Positions 25,277 to 34,036 are shown, numbered from the stretch's first letter. The stretch is DNA of 64,000 nt from Betaproteobacteria bacterium (GCA_028292405.1 JAQGMJ010000016.1:1-64000), one strand, 5' to 3'. Notes: generated by a model not told the origin, from the sequence alone. Numbers and translations: made by a program.

Positions 25277-25638
25277 GGGACTCAAGATTTGGTGGGGCAC
25301 AAGGCCTTGCCTCAAGGGGACTTCCTTCGGGGCGTCGATCAGGCCCAGGGAGAACGGTGGTGGGGCGCGGGCCCTTGCAGGTGACAAGAATCGGCTTAGG
25401 GCGACGGTGGAGGGCGCAGCCCTTTAGTGACGGAAGCGCGAAGGGGCTCGGGGCGAACGGTGGAGGAACACGGCGAAGTTTGTAGGACGGTGTAGGAGAA
25501 AGATGGACAGCTTTGGTTTTGGGGCTATGGAAATATACGTCGCGTGCAAGAGCCGGGTATGGCCGGGCTTGGCATGACCTTTACTTCATGGCTGCGGTGC
25601 CTTGCATCGCGCCTCAAAAACCTAACAGGAGAAATTCC
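25277..25638. other. Intergenic stretch with diverged direct repeats
   Basis: About 360 bases. Blocks GAACGGTGG, GACGGTGGAGG and GAACGGTGGAGG recur near 25351, 25401 and 25453, spaced about 50 bases, with GCCCTT and GTGAC in between. At about 25300-25335 lies ACTTCCTTCGGGGCGT, the complement of units at 18961-19014. The last 60 bases are the leader of the next gene. No gene or RNA recognised. Confidence 0.5.
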
Positions 25639-25941
25639 ATGTCCAAACTGCTCGCTGCCCTGACTGCCGCGATTTTCGCTACCGCCTTTGCCACCACGGC
25701 AATGGCTGCCGACCCGGTTGCGGTCGACAAGGCTGAAAACAAGGAAATGAAGACCGACATGAAGGCCGATTCGAAGGAAGCCAAGGCCCAGGCCAAGGCC
25801 GACAAGAAGGCCGCCAAGGCGCAAGCCAAGGCCGACAAGAAGGCCGCGCTGGCGCAAGCCAAGGCCGACAAAGTGAAGGCGAAGCAGGACGAGAACAAGG
25901 CGGATGCCGCGGCGAATACGGCGGAGAAGAAGGCGCAGTAA
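25639..25941 (+). CDS. Exported Lys/Ala-rich repeat protein A
   Basis: A 100-residue protein with ACAGGAG upstream of the ATG at 25639. Signal peptide MSKLLAALTAAIFATAFATTAMA, cleaved after about residue 23; the mature part is nearly all Lys, Ala, Asp, Glu and Gln with the repeated unit AKADKKAA (three times). It should be a single charged helix in the periplasm. The composition recalls histone H1-like tails but export argues against a DNA role. A paralogue with the same start and leader follows at 26377. Function unknown; a terminator follows. Confidence 0.75.
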   Translation: MSKLLAALTAAIFATAFATTAMAADPVAVDKAENKEMKTDMKADSKEAKAQAKADKKAAKAQAKADKKAALAQAKADKVKAKQDENKADAAANTAEKKAQ

Positions 25942-25984
25942 GGATTGGTGTCGATACCGCTGCTTAAGGCAGGGTTGATGGCAG

Positions 25985-26011
25985 AAGGGCTGGCGAAAGC
26001 CGGCCTTTTTC
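25985..26011 (+). terminator. Rho-independent terminator after Lys/Ala-rich protein A
   Basis: GGCTGGC, loop GAAA, GCCGGCC (25988-25994 and 25999-26005, one G-U pair), followed by five T residues, then CTTTT. It is 44 bases after the stop codon. Confidence 0.85.
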
Positions 26012-26016
26012 TTTTG

Positions 26017-26100
26017 GGGTGGGCTTGTTTGGGTGGGCTTGTTTGGGAGGGCTTGTTTGGGTGGGGTTTTTTTGGGTGGGTTTTTTTGGGAGGCTTGGGG
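26017..26100. repeat. G-rich 14-bp tandem array
   Basis: Units at 26017, 26031 (identical, GGGTGGGCTTGTTT), 26045 (GGGAGGGCTTGTTT), 26059 (15 bases), 26074 and a partial one at 26088. The plus strand carries eleven or more runs of three G and could form G-quadruplexes. Confidence 0.9.
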
Positions 26101-26376
26101 CGTGGCGGGTCTTCCTCCAGGCGTGGCTCTTCTGCGTGCTTCCCTCATTGGCCATCAGGAATGGTGCGACGAACAATGACAGTGGCTTAAGAATGCGCGA
26201 GTGCATTCGGTAAGCGTTACCTGTTGCATGCGTGGATGCGGGATTGTGCGCGATTTTTATAGGGGCAAACCCTTGTTTTGCGATATTGGGTCAACCGTTG
26301 TTACAGGTGTGGCGTTTTTATCAGCACAACCGCCAACCCATGCGCGGATTGAAAAAACCCATTCAGGAGAATGCAA

Positions 26377-26766
26377 ATGTCCAAGATCCTCGCCGCGCTC
26401 GTCGCTGGTTTGTTCGCTACCGCTGTTTTCGCTCAGACCCCGGCCCCGGCCGCTGCGCCTGCCACCCCGGCTGCCAAGGCCGAAGTGAAGGCTGACGCGA
26501 AGGTCGAGAAGGCCGACGCCAAGATGGCCAAGACCGATGCGAAGGCTGATGCCAAGGCTGAAAAAGCCAAGGCCTCCGCCGATGCGAAGGCTGCCAAAGC
26601 CAAAGCCAAGGCCGACAAGAAGGCTGCCAAGGACAAGGCTGCTGCCGATGCCAAGGCCGCCAAGACCGCCGCCAAGACCACCGAGAAGAAGGCCGATGCC
26701 AAGGCTGACGCTACCGCGACCAAGGCTGATGCCAAGGCCGACGCAAAGGTCGATGCCAAGAAGTAA
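26377..26766 (+). CDS. Exported Lys/Ala-rich repeat protein B
   Basis: A 129-residue paralogue of the gene at 25639. I choose the ATG at 26377 because AGGAG lies seven bases upstream; the ATG at 26371 is too close. Signal peptide MSKILAALVAGLFATAVFA, then TPAPAAAPATPAA and about 95 residues built from Lys, Ala, Asp and Glu in KADAKA-like units. Leader sequences of both paralogues also match (AAAACC, CAGGAGAA), so they arose by duplication. Predicted to be a long charged helix in the periplasm. Function unknown. A very strong terminator follows. Confidence 0.75.
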   Translation: MSKILAALVAGLFATAVFAQTPAPAAAPATPAAKAEVKADAKVEKADAKMAKTDAKADAKAEKAKASADAKAAKAKAKADKKAAKDKAAADAKAAKTAAKTTEKKADAKADATATKADAKADAKVDAKK

Positions 26767-26790
26767 TCTGGCAAGCCTCCTCGGCAAGAA

Positions 26791-26818
26791 AAAGACCGGC
26801 GCAAGCCGGTCTTTTTTT
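26791..26818 (+). terminator. Rho-independent terminator after Lys/Ala-rich protein B
   Basis: A perfect 10-bp stem, 26791-26800 with 26805-26814, loop GCAA, with seven T residues at its 3' end. It begins 25 bases after the stop codon. Confidence 0.93.
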
Positions 26819-26942
26819 GTCCGCGTTTTGCGCGTGTTCTGTGCGCGTGTGCCGTGTGCGGGCTGGCAGGATCCAGCGCCCGCCGCTGCCGTTTTCGATC
26901 CGCTGAACGGGTTGTCATGCCAGGAACTCGTGGGACAGGAGA

Positions 26943-28025
26943 CTAGGGCAAGGTCTTGAGGAATCTGGCCAGGTGTGCCTTCCAGGTTGCCGCCAGGTTG
27001 TAGGTGAAGTGGCCGTGGGTTTGCGCGCTCGCCGGAATCAGCACGAACCGGGCGCCGGGGATTTTGGCGACGGCCGGCTCGACGCCGTGCAATTCCGGCG
27101 GGTTGACTTCGTCGTCGGCGAAGTTGATCGCCAGGAGGCGCGCGCGGATCTTGCCGATGCCGGCCGCCGGGTCGTAGTCCATCACCGCTTCGCTGGCGTA
27201 GAGCGTGTCGTTGGCGTCGGTCTTGCCGGCCGCCTCGACCCAGCGCTGGTACAGCGCCTCGGCCGCCTCGCGCGTCGGACCCATCTCGCCCAGGCGCACC
27301 GGGCTTTCGGTCATCAGCGAGGCGAAGGGCGCGGTGTAGATGTAGTGCGCCGGGTTCTTTTCGTAGTTGCCGTTGTTCCAGTCCGGGTCGTGGCGGATCG
27401 CCTCGATGCCCATCTTGCGGTACAGCCAGTTGCGCCCGGTCACCGCCACCGGCTGGCTAGCGACCGGCACCACCGCGTCCATCAGCCCGGGATACATCTC
27501 GGCCCACATCCAGCTATGCATGCCGCCCATCGAGGCGCCCAGCACCAGGCGCAGGTGGCCGATCTTGAGGCCCTCGGTGACCAGGCGATACTCGGCCTCG
27601 ACGATGTCGCGGTAGCGGTAGTGCGGAAACTGCATGCGCAGGCCGTTGCTCGGCTTGCTCGAGCCGCCGCGGCCGATGCCGTCGGGCAGGATGATGAAGT
27701 AGCGCGCCGCGTCCAGCGGCTGGCCGGCGCCGAACATCTCGTCGGCCATCGAGGGCATCAGCCAGTTGCGGCTGGTGCCGCTGGTGCCATGCAGCAGCAC
27801 CACGGCATTGACGATCTCGCCTTTGGCGTCGCGCTTCGGCGTGCCCAGCGTGGTGTAGTGAATCTTCAGTTCCGGCAGCGTCTCGCCGCTGGCGAACCTG
27901 AAGTCGCGGATGATGAAGTCGCCGTCCGCCTGCCCGGGCCAGGTTCTGGCCTCGGCGGCGATGGATTGGTGGGCGAGCAAAAGCACCGCGCCGACACCGA
28001 TGAGCAGCCGCCCAAGTTTTCTCAT
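26943..28025 (-). CDS. Exported alpha/beta hydrolase of the MetX-like family
   Basis: A 360-residue protein. The ATG at 28025 has GGAGCGG eight bases upstream; another ATG at 28046 would add seven residues. After a signal peptide (LGRLLIGVGAVLLLAHQSIAA) the fold follows homoserine O-acetyltransferase-like hydrolases: VVLLHGTSGTSRNW (oxyanion strand), the nucleophile in GASMGGMHSW, an Asp in NFADDEVNPPEL and a His in AQTHGHFT. The export signal makes a biosynthetic MetX role unlikely; a periplasmic esterase is more likely (inference). It lies 95 bases downstream of glmS in the same direction. Confidence 0.85.
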   Translation of the reverse strand: MRKLGRLLIGVGAVLLLAHQSIAAEARTWPGQADGDFIIRDFRFASGETLPELKIHYTTLGTPKRDAKGEIVNAVVLLHGTSGTSRNWLMPSMADEMFGAGQPLDAARYFIILPDGIGRGGSSKPSNGLRMQFPHYRYRDIVEAEYRLVTEGLKIGHLRLVLGASMGGMHSWMWAEMYPGLMDAVVPVASQPVAVTGRNWLYRKMGIEAIRHDPDWNNGNYEKNPAHYIYTAPFASLMTESPVRLGEMGPTREAAEALYQRWVEAAGKTDANDTLYASEAVMDYDPAAGIGKIRARLLAINFADDEVNPPELHGVEPAVAKIPGARFVLIPASAQTHGHFTYNLAATWKAHLARFLKTLP

Positions 28026-28119
28026 ATTGTTCCGCTCCGCATTCATGACGCCGGAGCGGCCATTATGCCGAATTGCCGCGCCATGCGGCCGAGCGCAAGG
28101 GCGTCGTGGGTGGCTGGGC

Positions 28120-29946
28120 CTACTCCACCGTCACCGACTTCGCCAGATTGCGCGGCTTGTCCACATCAGTGCCGCGCGAAGTGGCGGTGTGATATGCCAG
28201 CAACTGCAGCGGCACCACGTGCAGGATAGGCGAGAGGGGGCCGTAGTGTTCCGGCATGCGGATCACGTGCAGGCCTTCTGCTGCGGCGATGTGGGTGTCG
28301 CTGTCGGCGAACACATAGAGCTGGCCGCCGCGGGCGCGCACTTCCTGCATATTGCTCTTGAGCTTTTCCAGCAGCACGTCGTTGGGCGCGATCACCACCA
28401 CCGGCATTTCGTCGGTGACCAGCGCCAGCGGGCCGTGCTTGAGTTCGCCGGCGGGGTAGGCCTCGGCGTGGATGTAGGAAATTTCCTTCAGCTTGAGCGC
28501 GCCTTCGAGGGCGATCGGGTAGTGCGGGCCGCGGCCCAGAAAGAGGGCGTGCTCCTTGCGGGTGAAGGCTTCGGCCCAGGCGATGATCTGCGGCTCCAGG
28601 GCCAGCACGGCGGCCAGCGCCTTCGGCAGGTGGCGCAATTCCTTCAAGTGTTTGGTTTCCTGCACATCGTTCAGGCGCCCGCGCAGCTTGGCCAGCGTCA
28701 AGGTGAGCAGGAACAGCGCCGTCAATTGCGTGGTGAAGGCCTTGGTCGAGGCAACGCCGATTTCGACGCCGGCGCGCGTCAGGTATTTGAGCTCGGTCTG
28801 GCGCACCATCGCGCTGGTGGCGACGTTGCAGATGGCAAGCGTGTGCTTGTGGCCCAGGCCCTGCGCGTGCTTGAGCGCGGCCATGGTGTCGGCGGTCTCG
28901 CCCGATTGCGAGATGACGACCACCAGCGCCTTCGGGTTGGGCACGCTGTCGCGGTAGCGGTATTCGCTGGCGATTTCCACCTGCGTGGGAATGCCGGCGA
29001 TGCCTTCGAGCCAGTAGCGCGCGGTCATGCCGGAGTAGTAGCTGGTGCCGCAGGCGAGGATGTGGATGGACTCGATGTCGCGGAACACGGCTTCGGCGTT
29101 GTCGCCGAACAGGTCCGGCGTTATTCCCTCCACGCCTTCGAGGGTGTCGCCCACCACCTGCGGCTGCTCGAAGATTTCCTTTTGCATGTAGTGGCGGTAG
29201 GGCCCGAGGTCCACCGCGTTGGAAGCGGCCTTGACGATGCGGATTTCGCGCTGCGCGGGATTGCCCGCCGCATCGACGATACGAAATTTTCCGCGCTCGA
29301 TTTCGACCACGTCGCCTTCTTCGAGGTAGCAGATATGGTCGGTGGTGCCGACCAGGGCCATCGCATCCGACGCCAGGAAGTTTTCGCCTTCCGAGACGCC
29401 ATGGCCCACGCCAAGCACCAGCGGGCTGCCGGCGCGCGCGCCGACGATCTTGTGCGGCTCGCCCTTGGCGAACACGGCAATCGCATAGGCGCCGGTGAGG
29501 CGCTTGACCGCCGCGCGCACGGCGGTGAACAGGTCGCCGTGATACAGCGAGGCGACCAGGTGGGCGATGACTTCGGTATCGGTCTGGCTTTCGAAGGCGT
29601 AACCCTTGGCTTTCAGTTCGGTGCGCAGTTCTTCGTAGTTTTCGATGATGCCGTTGTGCACCACCGCCACCATGTCGGTGGAAAAGTGCGGGTGCGCGTT
29701 GGAAGTCACCGGCGCGCCGTGGGTGGCCCAGCGGGTGTGGGCGATGCCGGTGGCGCCGGTGAAGTGGGTGGCGGCGACCTGGGTGTCGAGGTCGGCCACG
29801 CGCGCGGTGCTGCGCGCGCGCTTCAGGCCGCCGCTGTGCACGGCGACACCGCAGGAGTCGTAGCCGCGGTATTCGAGGCGTTTCAGCCCTTCGAGGAGAA
29901 TCGGGACGATGTCCCGGTCAGCGACTGCGGCAACGATTCCACACAT
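28120..29946 (-). CDS. glmS: Glucosamine-6-phosphate synthase (isomerizing, glutamine-dependent)
   Basis: A 608-residue enzyme making glucosamine-6-phosphate from fructose-6-phosphate and glutamine, the first step to UDP-GlcNAc for peptidoglycan and lipopolysaccharide. The N-terminal Cys (MCGIVAAV) is the glutaminase nucleophile, with RWATHG and [10 protein letters not shown]; two SIS isomerase domains follow ([38 protein letters not shown]), and the usual C-terminal [12 protein letters not shown]. Full length. It follows glmU by about 290 bases, with two strong hairpins right before the AAAGG ribosome site, which suggests control at the leader. Confidence 0.98.
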   Translation of the reverse strand: MCGIVAAVADRDIVPILLEGLKRLEYRGYDSCGVAVHSGGLKRARSTARVADLDTQVAATHFTGATGIAHTRWATHGAPVTSNAHPHFSTDMVAVVHNGIIENYEELRTELKAKGYAFESQTDTEVIAHLVASLYHGDLFTAVRAAVKRLTGAYAIAVFAKGEPHKIVGARAGSPLVLGVGHGVSEGENFLASDAMALVGTTDHICYLEEGDVVEIERGKFRIVDAAGNPAQREIRIVKAASNAVDLGPYRHYMQKEIFEQPQVVGDTLEGVEGITPDLFGDNAEAVFRDIESIHILACGTSYYSGMTARYWLEGIAGIPTQVEIASEYRYRDSVPNPKALVVVISQSGETADTMAALKHAQGLGHKHTLAICNVATSAMVRQTELKYLTRAGVEIGVASTKAFTTQLTALFLLTLTLAKLRGRLNDVQETKHLKELRHLPKALAAVLALEPQIIAWAEAFTRKEHALFLGRGPHYPIALEGALKLKEISYIHAEAYPAGELKHGPLALVTDEMPVVVIAPNDVLLEKLKSNMQEVRARGGQLYVFADSDTHIAAAEGLHVIRMPEHYGPLSPILHVVPLQLLAYHTATSRGTDVDKPRNLAKSVTVE

Positions 29947-29956
29947 GGATACCTTT

Positions 29957-29986
29957 CAGGCAAAAGTACAAACCTACTTTTGCCTG
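29957..29986 (-). promoter_or_regulatory. Perfect 12-bp hairpin directly before the glmS ribosome site
   Basis: CAGGCAAAAGTA at 29957-29968 pairs perfectly with 29975-29986 across a 6-base loop. On the glmS strand the stem ends where the AAAGG Shine-Dalgarno begins, ten bases before the ATG. It has no T-run, so it does not look like a terminator. Could be an RNA control element or a DNA operator. Confidence 0.6.
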
Positions 29987-29996
29987 GTTTAATTTG

Positions 29997-30030
29997 TATT
30001 AAATGACCGGCAGAGCCGGATCATTTAATA
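29997..30030 (-). promoter_or_regulatory. Second glmS leader hairpin
   Basis: TATTAAATGA at 29997-30006 pairs with 30021-30030, and CCGGC at 30007-30011 with 30015-30019, giving 15 pairs with a single bulged A and a 3-base loop. It lies ten bases upstream (on the glmS strand) of the other hairpin. Confidence 0.6.
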
Positions 30031-30065
30031 ATTGAAAAACGACGAAAAAACAAAACCGTCCCGAT

Positions 30066-30176
30066 TGTCATTCTGAGCGAAGCGAAGAATCTGCTTTGCC
30101 GTGCGCTGCGGTGTTAAAAGCAGATTCTCCTCTTGCAGGGGCTTCCTCCGGTCGTCGCCTTACGCTCAGGATGACA
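30066..30176. repeat. Dispersed-type nested palindrome between glmU and glmS
   Basis: Outer arms TGTCATTCTGAGCG (30066-30079) and CGCTCAGGATGACA (30163-30176) match 13 of 14; inner arms around 30085-30097 and 30116-30128 (AGAATCTGCTTT/AAAGCAGATTCT) also pair. Elements beginning GTCATTCTGAGCGAAGCGAAG are scattered in many bacterial genomes; related starts occur here at 18941 and 20388. Confidence 0.65.
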
Positions 30177-30232
30177 CGACTTTGTAGAGGTCATATCAAA
30201 TATTGCAACCTAAGAAATAGTTAGCGCATTCG

Positions 30233-31615
30233 CTAGGCCTTCGGCTCGGGTTTTTGTTTCTTGACCGGCGGCTTCCACGCGTCGATGGTCATTTGCTTGG
30301 CCCGTGTCAGCGTCAGCTTGCCGGCGGGGGCTTCGCGGGTAATCGTCGAGCCCGCGCCGATGTAGGCGCCGGCGCGCAGGGTAACGGGCGCGACCAAGGT
30401 CGAGTCGGAGCCGACGAAGACGCCGTCTTCGATCACCGTGCGGCTCTTGTTGACGCCGTCATAGTTGCAGGTGATGACGCCGGCGCCGATGTTGACGCCG
30501 CTGCCGACATCGGAATCGCCGACGTAGGCCAAATGGTTGGCCTTCGAACCTGCCCCTACATTGGCGTTTTTTACTTCGACGAAGTTGCCGATGTGCACAT
30601 GCTCGTCCAGTTTCGCGCCGGGGCGCAGGCGGGCGTAGGGGCCGATGCGGCAATGGGCGCCGATCTCGGCATCTTCGATGTGCGAGAAGGCGTTGATGAT
30701 GGTGCCGGCGCGCACGCTGACGTTTTTCAGCACGCAGTTGGGGCCGATCACGATGTCGTTGCCCAGCACCACTTCGCCTTCGAACACGCAGTTGACGTCG
30801 ATGCTCACATCGCGACCGCAGGAGAGCAGGCCGCGCACATCGATGCGCGCCGGGTCGGCCAGGGTCACGCCTTGCTCGAGCAGGGCATTGGCGGTGTTGC
30901 GCTGGGCGATGCGTTCCAGCTCGGCCAGTTGCACCTTGCTGTTGACGCCCAGGGTTTCCCAGGCGTCCGCCGGCGCGGCGGAGGTGACGGGTACGCCGTC
31001 TTCCACCGCCATGGCGACGATGTCGGTGAGGTAGTACTCGCCTTGCGCATTCTTGTTTGACAGGCGCTTGAGCCAATCGTCCAGGCGTGCGGTGGGGATG
31101 GCCATGATGCCGGTGTTGACTTCGTCGATGGCGCGCTCGGTCGCGCTGGCGTCCTTGTGCTCGACGATGCGGGTGATCTTGCCGGCTTCCCTGACGATGC
31201 GGCCGTAGCCGGCGGGGTCGGGCAGTTTCACGGTGAGAATGCCCAGGCCCTTAGCCTGGGTCGCCGCCGCCACCAGCGCCTTGAGCGATCCGGCGCGCGT
31301 CAGCGGCACGTCGCCGTAGAGAACCAAGGTCAAATCGGCCGGTCCAATCTCGGGTACGGCCTGCATCACGGCGTGGCCGGTGCCGAGTTGCGGTTCCTGC
31401 TTCACATAGGATAGTTCGCTGCCGCTGATCGCTTCAGGCACCGCCTCGCCGCCGTGGCCGTAGACCACCACGATGCGTTGCGGCGCGAGGGCGCGCGCGG
31501 TGTCGATCACGTGCCTGAGCAGCGGCTTGCCGGCCAGTGGGTGCAGCACTTTGGGGCAAGCGGAGTTCATGCGCTTGCCCTGGCCGGCGGCGAGAATGAC
31601 GATATTCAGAGACAT
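30233..31615 (-). CDS. glmU: Bifunctional UDP-GlcNAc pyrophosphorylase / GlcN-1-P acetyltransferase
   Basis: A 460-residue enzyme completing UDP-GlcNAc synthesis. The N-terminal nucleotidyltransferase has [35 protein letters not shown] and YGDVPLTR. The C-terminal left-handed beta helix is visible as hexapeptide repeats ([57 protein letters not shown]). Full length, complete motifs. Same direction as glmS downstream, so the pathway ends are clustered. The lipoprotein gene at 31805 is divergent. Confidence 0.98.
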   Translation of the reverse strand: MSLNIVILAAGQGKRMNSACPKVLHPLAGKPLLRHVIDTARALAPQRIVVVYGHGGEAVPEAISGSELSYVKQEPQLGTGHAVMQAVPEIGPADLTLVLYGDVPLTRAGSLKALVAAATQAKGLGILTVKLPDPAGYGRIVREAGKITRIVEHKDASATERAIDEVNTGIMAIPTARLDDWLKRLSNKNAQGEYYLTDIVAMAVEDGVPVTSAAPADAWETLGVNSKVQLAELERIAQRNTANALLEQGVTLADPARIDVRGLLSCGRDVSIDVNCVFEGEVVLGNDIVIGPNCVLKNVSVRAGTIINAFSHIEDAEIGAHCRIGPYARLRPGAKLDEHVHIGNFVEVKNANVGAGSKANHLAYVGDSDVGSGVNIGAGVITCNYDGVNKSRTVIEDGVFVGSDSTLVAPVTLRAGAYIGAGSTITREAPAGKLTLTRAKQMTIDAWKPPVKKQKPEPKA

Positions 31616-31804
31616 AAAGGGCCTCAGCTAAGTGGCGCCGATTTTAACATCCGGTATATGACGGCATTTGCAAAAATGCGTGCATCCCGGGCATCCACCT
31701 GCGCTGTCATACGCCGGTAACCCGGCGGGCAGCCGCGCAGGCAAAACAGGCGGCCGGCGCAGGGCGTAAACTGCGCTGGCGTATCGAAGGTTAGAAGGAG
31801 TCCA

Positions 31805-32737
31805 ATGGGCGCATCCATGCTTTTGCAGACACAGGCTAAAGCCCAATCCGGGCAAAAAAAGGGCACGCTGAAATCCTGGCGCGGCGCCTGCGCGGCCCTG
31901 CTGGTGGCGGCCCTGGCCGCCTGCAGCGCGGTTTCCACCAGCTATAACAACGCGCCCTTTCTCATCACTTGGTGGGCCGACAGCTATTTCGACCTCGACG
32001 GCGACCAGGAGGCGGCGCTCAAGGAAGGCGTGCGCAACCTGCGCGCCTGGCACCGCACCCAGCTGCCGGAATACGCGCGTGCCCTGGCCGAGGTGCAGAA
32101 TCGCGTCGGCCGCCCGGTGGGGCAGCCGATAGAAACGGCGGACGTCGCCTGGCTGTTCGGCGAATCGCAAAAGCAGATGCGCCGCCTGGTCGAACACGCC
32201 GCCCCCGAAGCCGCCGCCTTGGCCGGGCGGCTGCGCGCCGACAACCTCGCCGCCCTGCAAAAGAAAATGGCGAAAAGGAACGCCGAGTTCGAGGAAGACT
32301 ACATCAGCGCCACGCTGGAAAAGCGCCAGGACAAGCGCTACGAGCGCGTGCTGGCCGAGGCTGAGCGCTGGTACGGAGCATTTAATCGCGAGCAAAAGAA
32401 AAAAATCCACGCCATGACCGACCTGCTGCCGGGCAACTACCCGCTGGTGCTGGAAGACCGCCGGCGCCGCCAGGCGGAGCTGGTGGTGATCCTAACCGCC
32501 GCGGTCGACAAGAGCGTGCCCGCTCCGGAAATCGCGCGGCGCCTGGCGCGCTGGGCCGACTTCGAGCAGGGCCGCACGCCGGAGTTTCAGGAATACGCCA
32601 CCCGCTATAGGCGCGAAATGGAAAAACTGTTCGCCAGTGTAGCCAATCTCGCCGACGCCCAGCAACGCGAAACGGCGATGAAAAACGTCGGCGAATACAT
32701 GGACCAGTTCAACGCGCTGGCGGTGGCGGGCAACTAG
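31805..32737 (+). CDS. DUF6279-type lipoprotein
   Basis: A 310-residue lipoprotein. The signal region ALLVAALAACS ends in a lipobox with Cys at residue 40; a 25-residue hydrophilic stretch precedes it. The mature protein is helical and begins SYNNAPFLITWWADSYFDLD, followed by EAALKEGVRNLRAWHRTQLPEYA, the conserved start of the DUF6279 family common in proteobacteria; function unknown. AGAAGGAG lies nine bases upstream of the ATG. Probably anchored in the outer membrane. It converges on the MBL-fold gene, 27 bases away. Confidence 0.85.
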   Translation: MGASMLLQTQAKAQSGQKKGTLKSWRGACAALLVAALAACSAVSTSYNNAPFLITWWADSYFDLDGDQEAALKEGVRNLRAWHRTQLPEYARALAEVQNRVGRPVGQPIETADVAWLFGESQKQMRRLVEHAAPEAAALAGRLRADNLAALQKKMAKRNAEFEEDYISATLEKRQDKRYERVLAEAERWYGAFNREQKKKIHAMTDLLPGNYPLVLEDRRRRQAELVVILTAAVDKSVPAPEIARRLARWADFEQGRTPEFQEYATRYRREMEKLFASVANLADAQQRETAMKNVGEYMDQFNALAVAGN

Positions 32738-32764
32738 CCGCGCCTGACCGTAGAGTGTCGTCGT

Positions 32765-33850
32765 TCAGGCGCGCGTGAAACGCACGATGCCGTCGGCTCC
32801 GGTCGCAGCCGCCACCTTGCCGTCGTCGCGCAGGTAGTGCAGGTGGGCCAGCGTCTCCCCCACCGCGAACACGGTCTGGTGTGCATCCAGCTCGCGCTTG
32901 AACATCACCGGAATGATGTCGGCCGCGCTTTGGGGCGTGGCACAGGCTTCCAGGGTTTCGGCCAGGCGCTCGTGGTGGTGCGCCGTCAACTGGCGCACCC
33001 GCTCGTGCGCGCCGCGAAACAGCCGGCCGTGCGAAGGCAGCACCAGCACGTCTTCCGGCAATACCTTGTAGGCGGCCAGCGCGGCCAGGAACTGGCGCAC
33101 CGGGCTGGACTCGGGCTCGTTGGGCCAGACGCCGATGTTGGTGGAAATGCGCGGCAGCAGCATGTCGCCGGAGATCAGCACCTTGAGCGAGGGGCAGTAG
33201 AGCGAGGCGTGCTCGTTGGAGTGGCCGTAGCCCACGCTTACCTGCCACTCGCGCCCGCCGATGGAGAGCGTGTCGCCGGCGGCCATGCGCAGGAAGCTCA
33301 CCGGCACGGCGGGTACCAGGGTGGCGTAATAGGACTTGCGGTTTTGCGAGATGGCATCGAGCATTTCGCCGGAGAGGCCGTGGCGGCGGAAGTGCTCGGT
33401 CTGGGTGTCGTTGTCGAAGCCGCTGATGCGGCCGTTGGACATGATGTGGGCCCAGAAATACTCGCCCACCGTGGCCGTCAGCGCGCAGCCGGCGGCGGCG
33501 TAGCGCTCGCAGATCCAGGCAGCGTTGCCGACGTGGTCCGGGTGGGCGTGGGTGATGATCACGCGCTTGACCGGCAGATCGTTCAGGTGGTTGGCGAAGA
33601 TGCTTTCCCAGGCATTGCGGGTTGGCTCCAGGCCGACGCCGGAGTCGACCAGGGTCCAGCAGGCCTGGCCGTCGATGGTGTCGGCGATCAGCCAGAGGTT
33701 GATGTGGTCCAGCGCGAAGGGCAGCGGCATGCGCGCCCAGAAAATACCCTCGGCCACCTTCATGGTCGTGCCCAGCGGCGGCACTTCGGCAAAGGGGTAG
33801 GAGAGCAGGGCCTCTTCGGGGCGTTCTTTTTTTATGGGGACGGCAGCCAT
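32765..33850 (-). CDS. MBL-fold metallo-hydrolase in the LiuR-like regulon
   Basis: A 361-residue metallo-beta-lactamase-fold hydrolase. The metal site THAHPDH is at 100-106 (His101, His103, Asp105, His106), with YGHSNEH, ISGDMLLP and LPSHGRL supplying further ligands. A C-terminal helical domain follows (HHHERLAETLEACATP), as in glyoxalase-II-like and LACTB2-like enzymes acting on thioesters, lactones or phosphodiesters. It is the divergent neighbour of the MerR gene, and its start codon lies 13 bases from the operator at 33864-33881, so it is probably co-regulated with the isovaleryl-CoA unit. An acyl-CoA or lactone substrate is inference. Confidence 0.88.
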   Translation of the reverse strand: MAAVPIKKERPEEALLSYPFAEVPPLGTTMKVAEGIFWARMPLPFALDHINLWLIADTIDGQACWTLVDSGVGLEPTRNAWESIFANHLNDLPVKRVIITHAHPDHVGNAAWICERYAAAGCALTATVGEYFWAHIMSNGRISGFDNDTQTEHFRRHGLSGEMLDAISQNRKSYYATLVPAVPVSFLRMAAGDTLSIGGREWQVSVGYGHSNEHASLYCPSLKVLISGDMLLPRISTNIGVWPNEPESSPVRQFLAALAAYKVLPEDVLVLPSHGRLFRGAHERVRQLTAHHHERLAETLEACATPQSAADIIPVMFKRELDAHQTVFAVGETLAHLHYLRDDGKVAAATGADGIVRFTRA

Positions 33851-33863
33851 TTGTTACACTTCC

Positions 33864-33881
33864 CGTTTACGTAAACGTCAA
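33864..33881. promoter_or_regulatory. LiuR-like operator upstream of the MBL-fold gene
   Basis: Read on the minus strand this is TTGACGTTTACGTAAACG, identical over 18 bases to the site at 36610-36627 and palindromic around TTTACGTAAA. It lies 13 bases before the MBL-fold start codon, between it and the MerR gene. Confidence 0.8.
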
Positions 33882-33903
33882 TTACAGGCGGGTATTGTCT
33901 CAT

Positions 33904-33993
33904 GCCGCCGGCATCGGATTTGCCCCGCCGCCGGTCCGGATCTGACCCGCCGTCGGTCCGGACCTGACCCGCCGCCGGCATCGGATGTGACCC
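33904..33993. repeat. Four-unit 22-bp tandem repeat
   Basis: Units at 33904, 33927, 33949 and 33971, each beginning GCCGCCGG or GCCGTCGG and ending TGACCC or TGCCCC; internal variants are GTCCGGATC and GCATCGGAT. The array lies between the operator at 33864 and the MerR start at 34037. Confidence 0.8.
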
Positions 33994-34036
33994 GTCGCCT
34001 TTTTGTGATCTTAGTACCTACCCTGCGAAAAGCGCC

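Larger units (their letters stand above)
25942..26376. other. Intergenic region with terminator and G-rich tandem array
   Basis: About 435 bases between the two Lys/Ala-rich genes. It holds the terminator at 25985-26011, the 14-bp G-rich tandem array at 26017-26100 and a leader upstream of the second gene. No further gene seen. Confidence 0.7.

Noticed and set aside
23942-25387. 481-codon minus-strand frame opposite the NHL-repeat gene
   Set aside because: The translation is His/Arg/Pro low complexity and mirrors the unusual codon use of the plus-strand gene, which has signal peptide and NHL repeats.
25277-25638. Possible CRISPR-like spacing of repeated GACGGTGG blocks
   Set aside because: Only three diverged copies, no constant repeat length and no cas genes.
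27910-30006. Long plus-strand open frame opposite glmS
   Set aside because: It lies antisense to a clearly identified gene and its translation is Val/Gly/Ala/His-rich noise caused by GC-ending codons.
29947-30232. glmS ribozyme upstream of glmS
   Set aside because: The region lacks the conserved core of the glmS ribozyme known from Gram-positives; only two simple hairpins and a dispersed palindrome are present.
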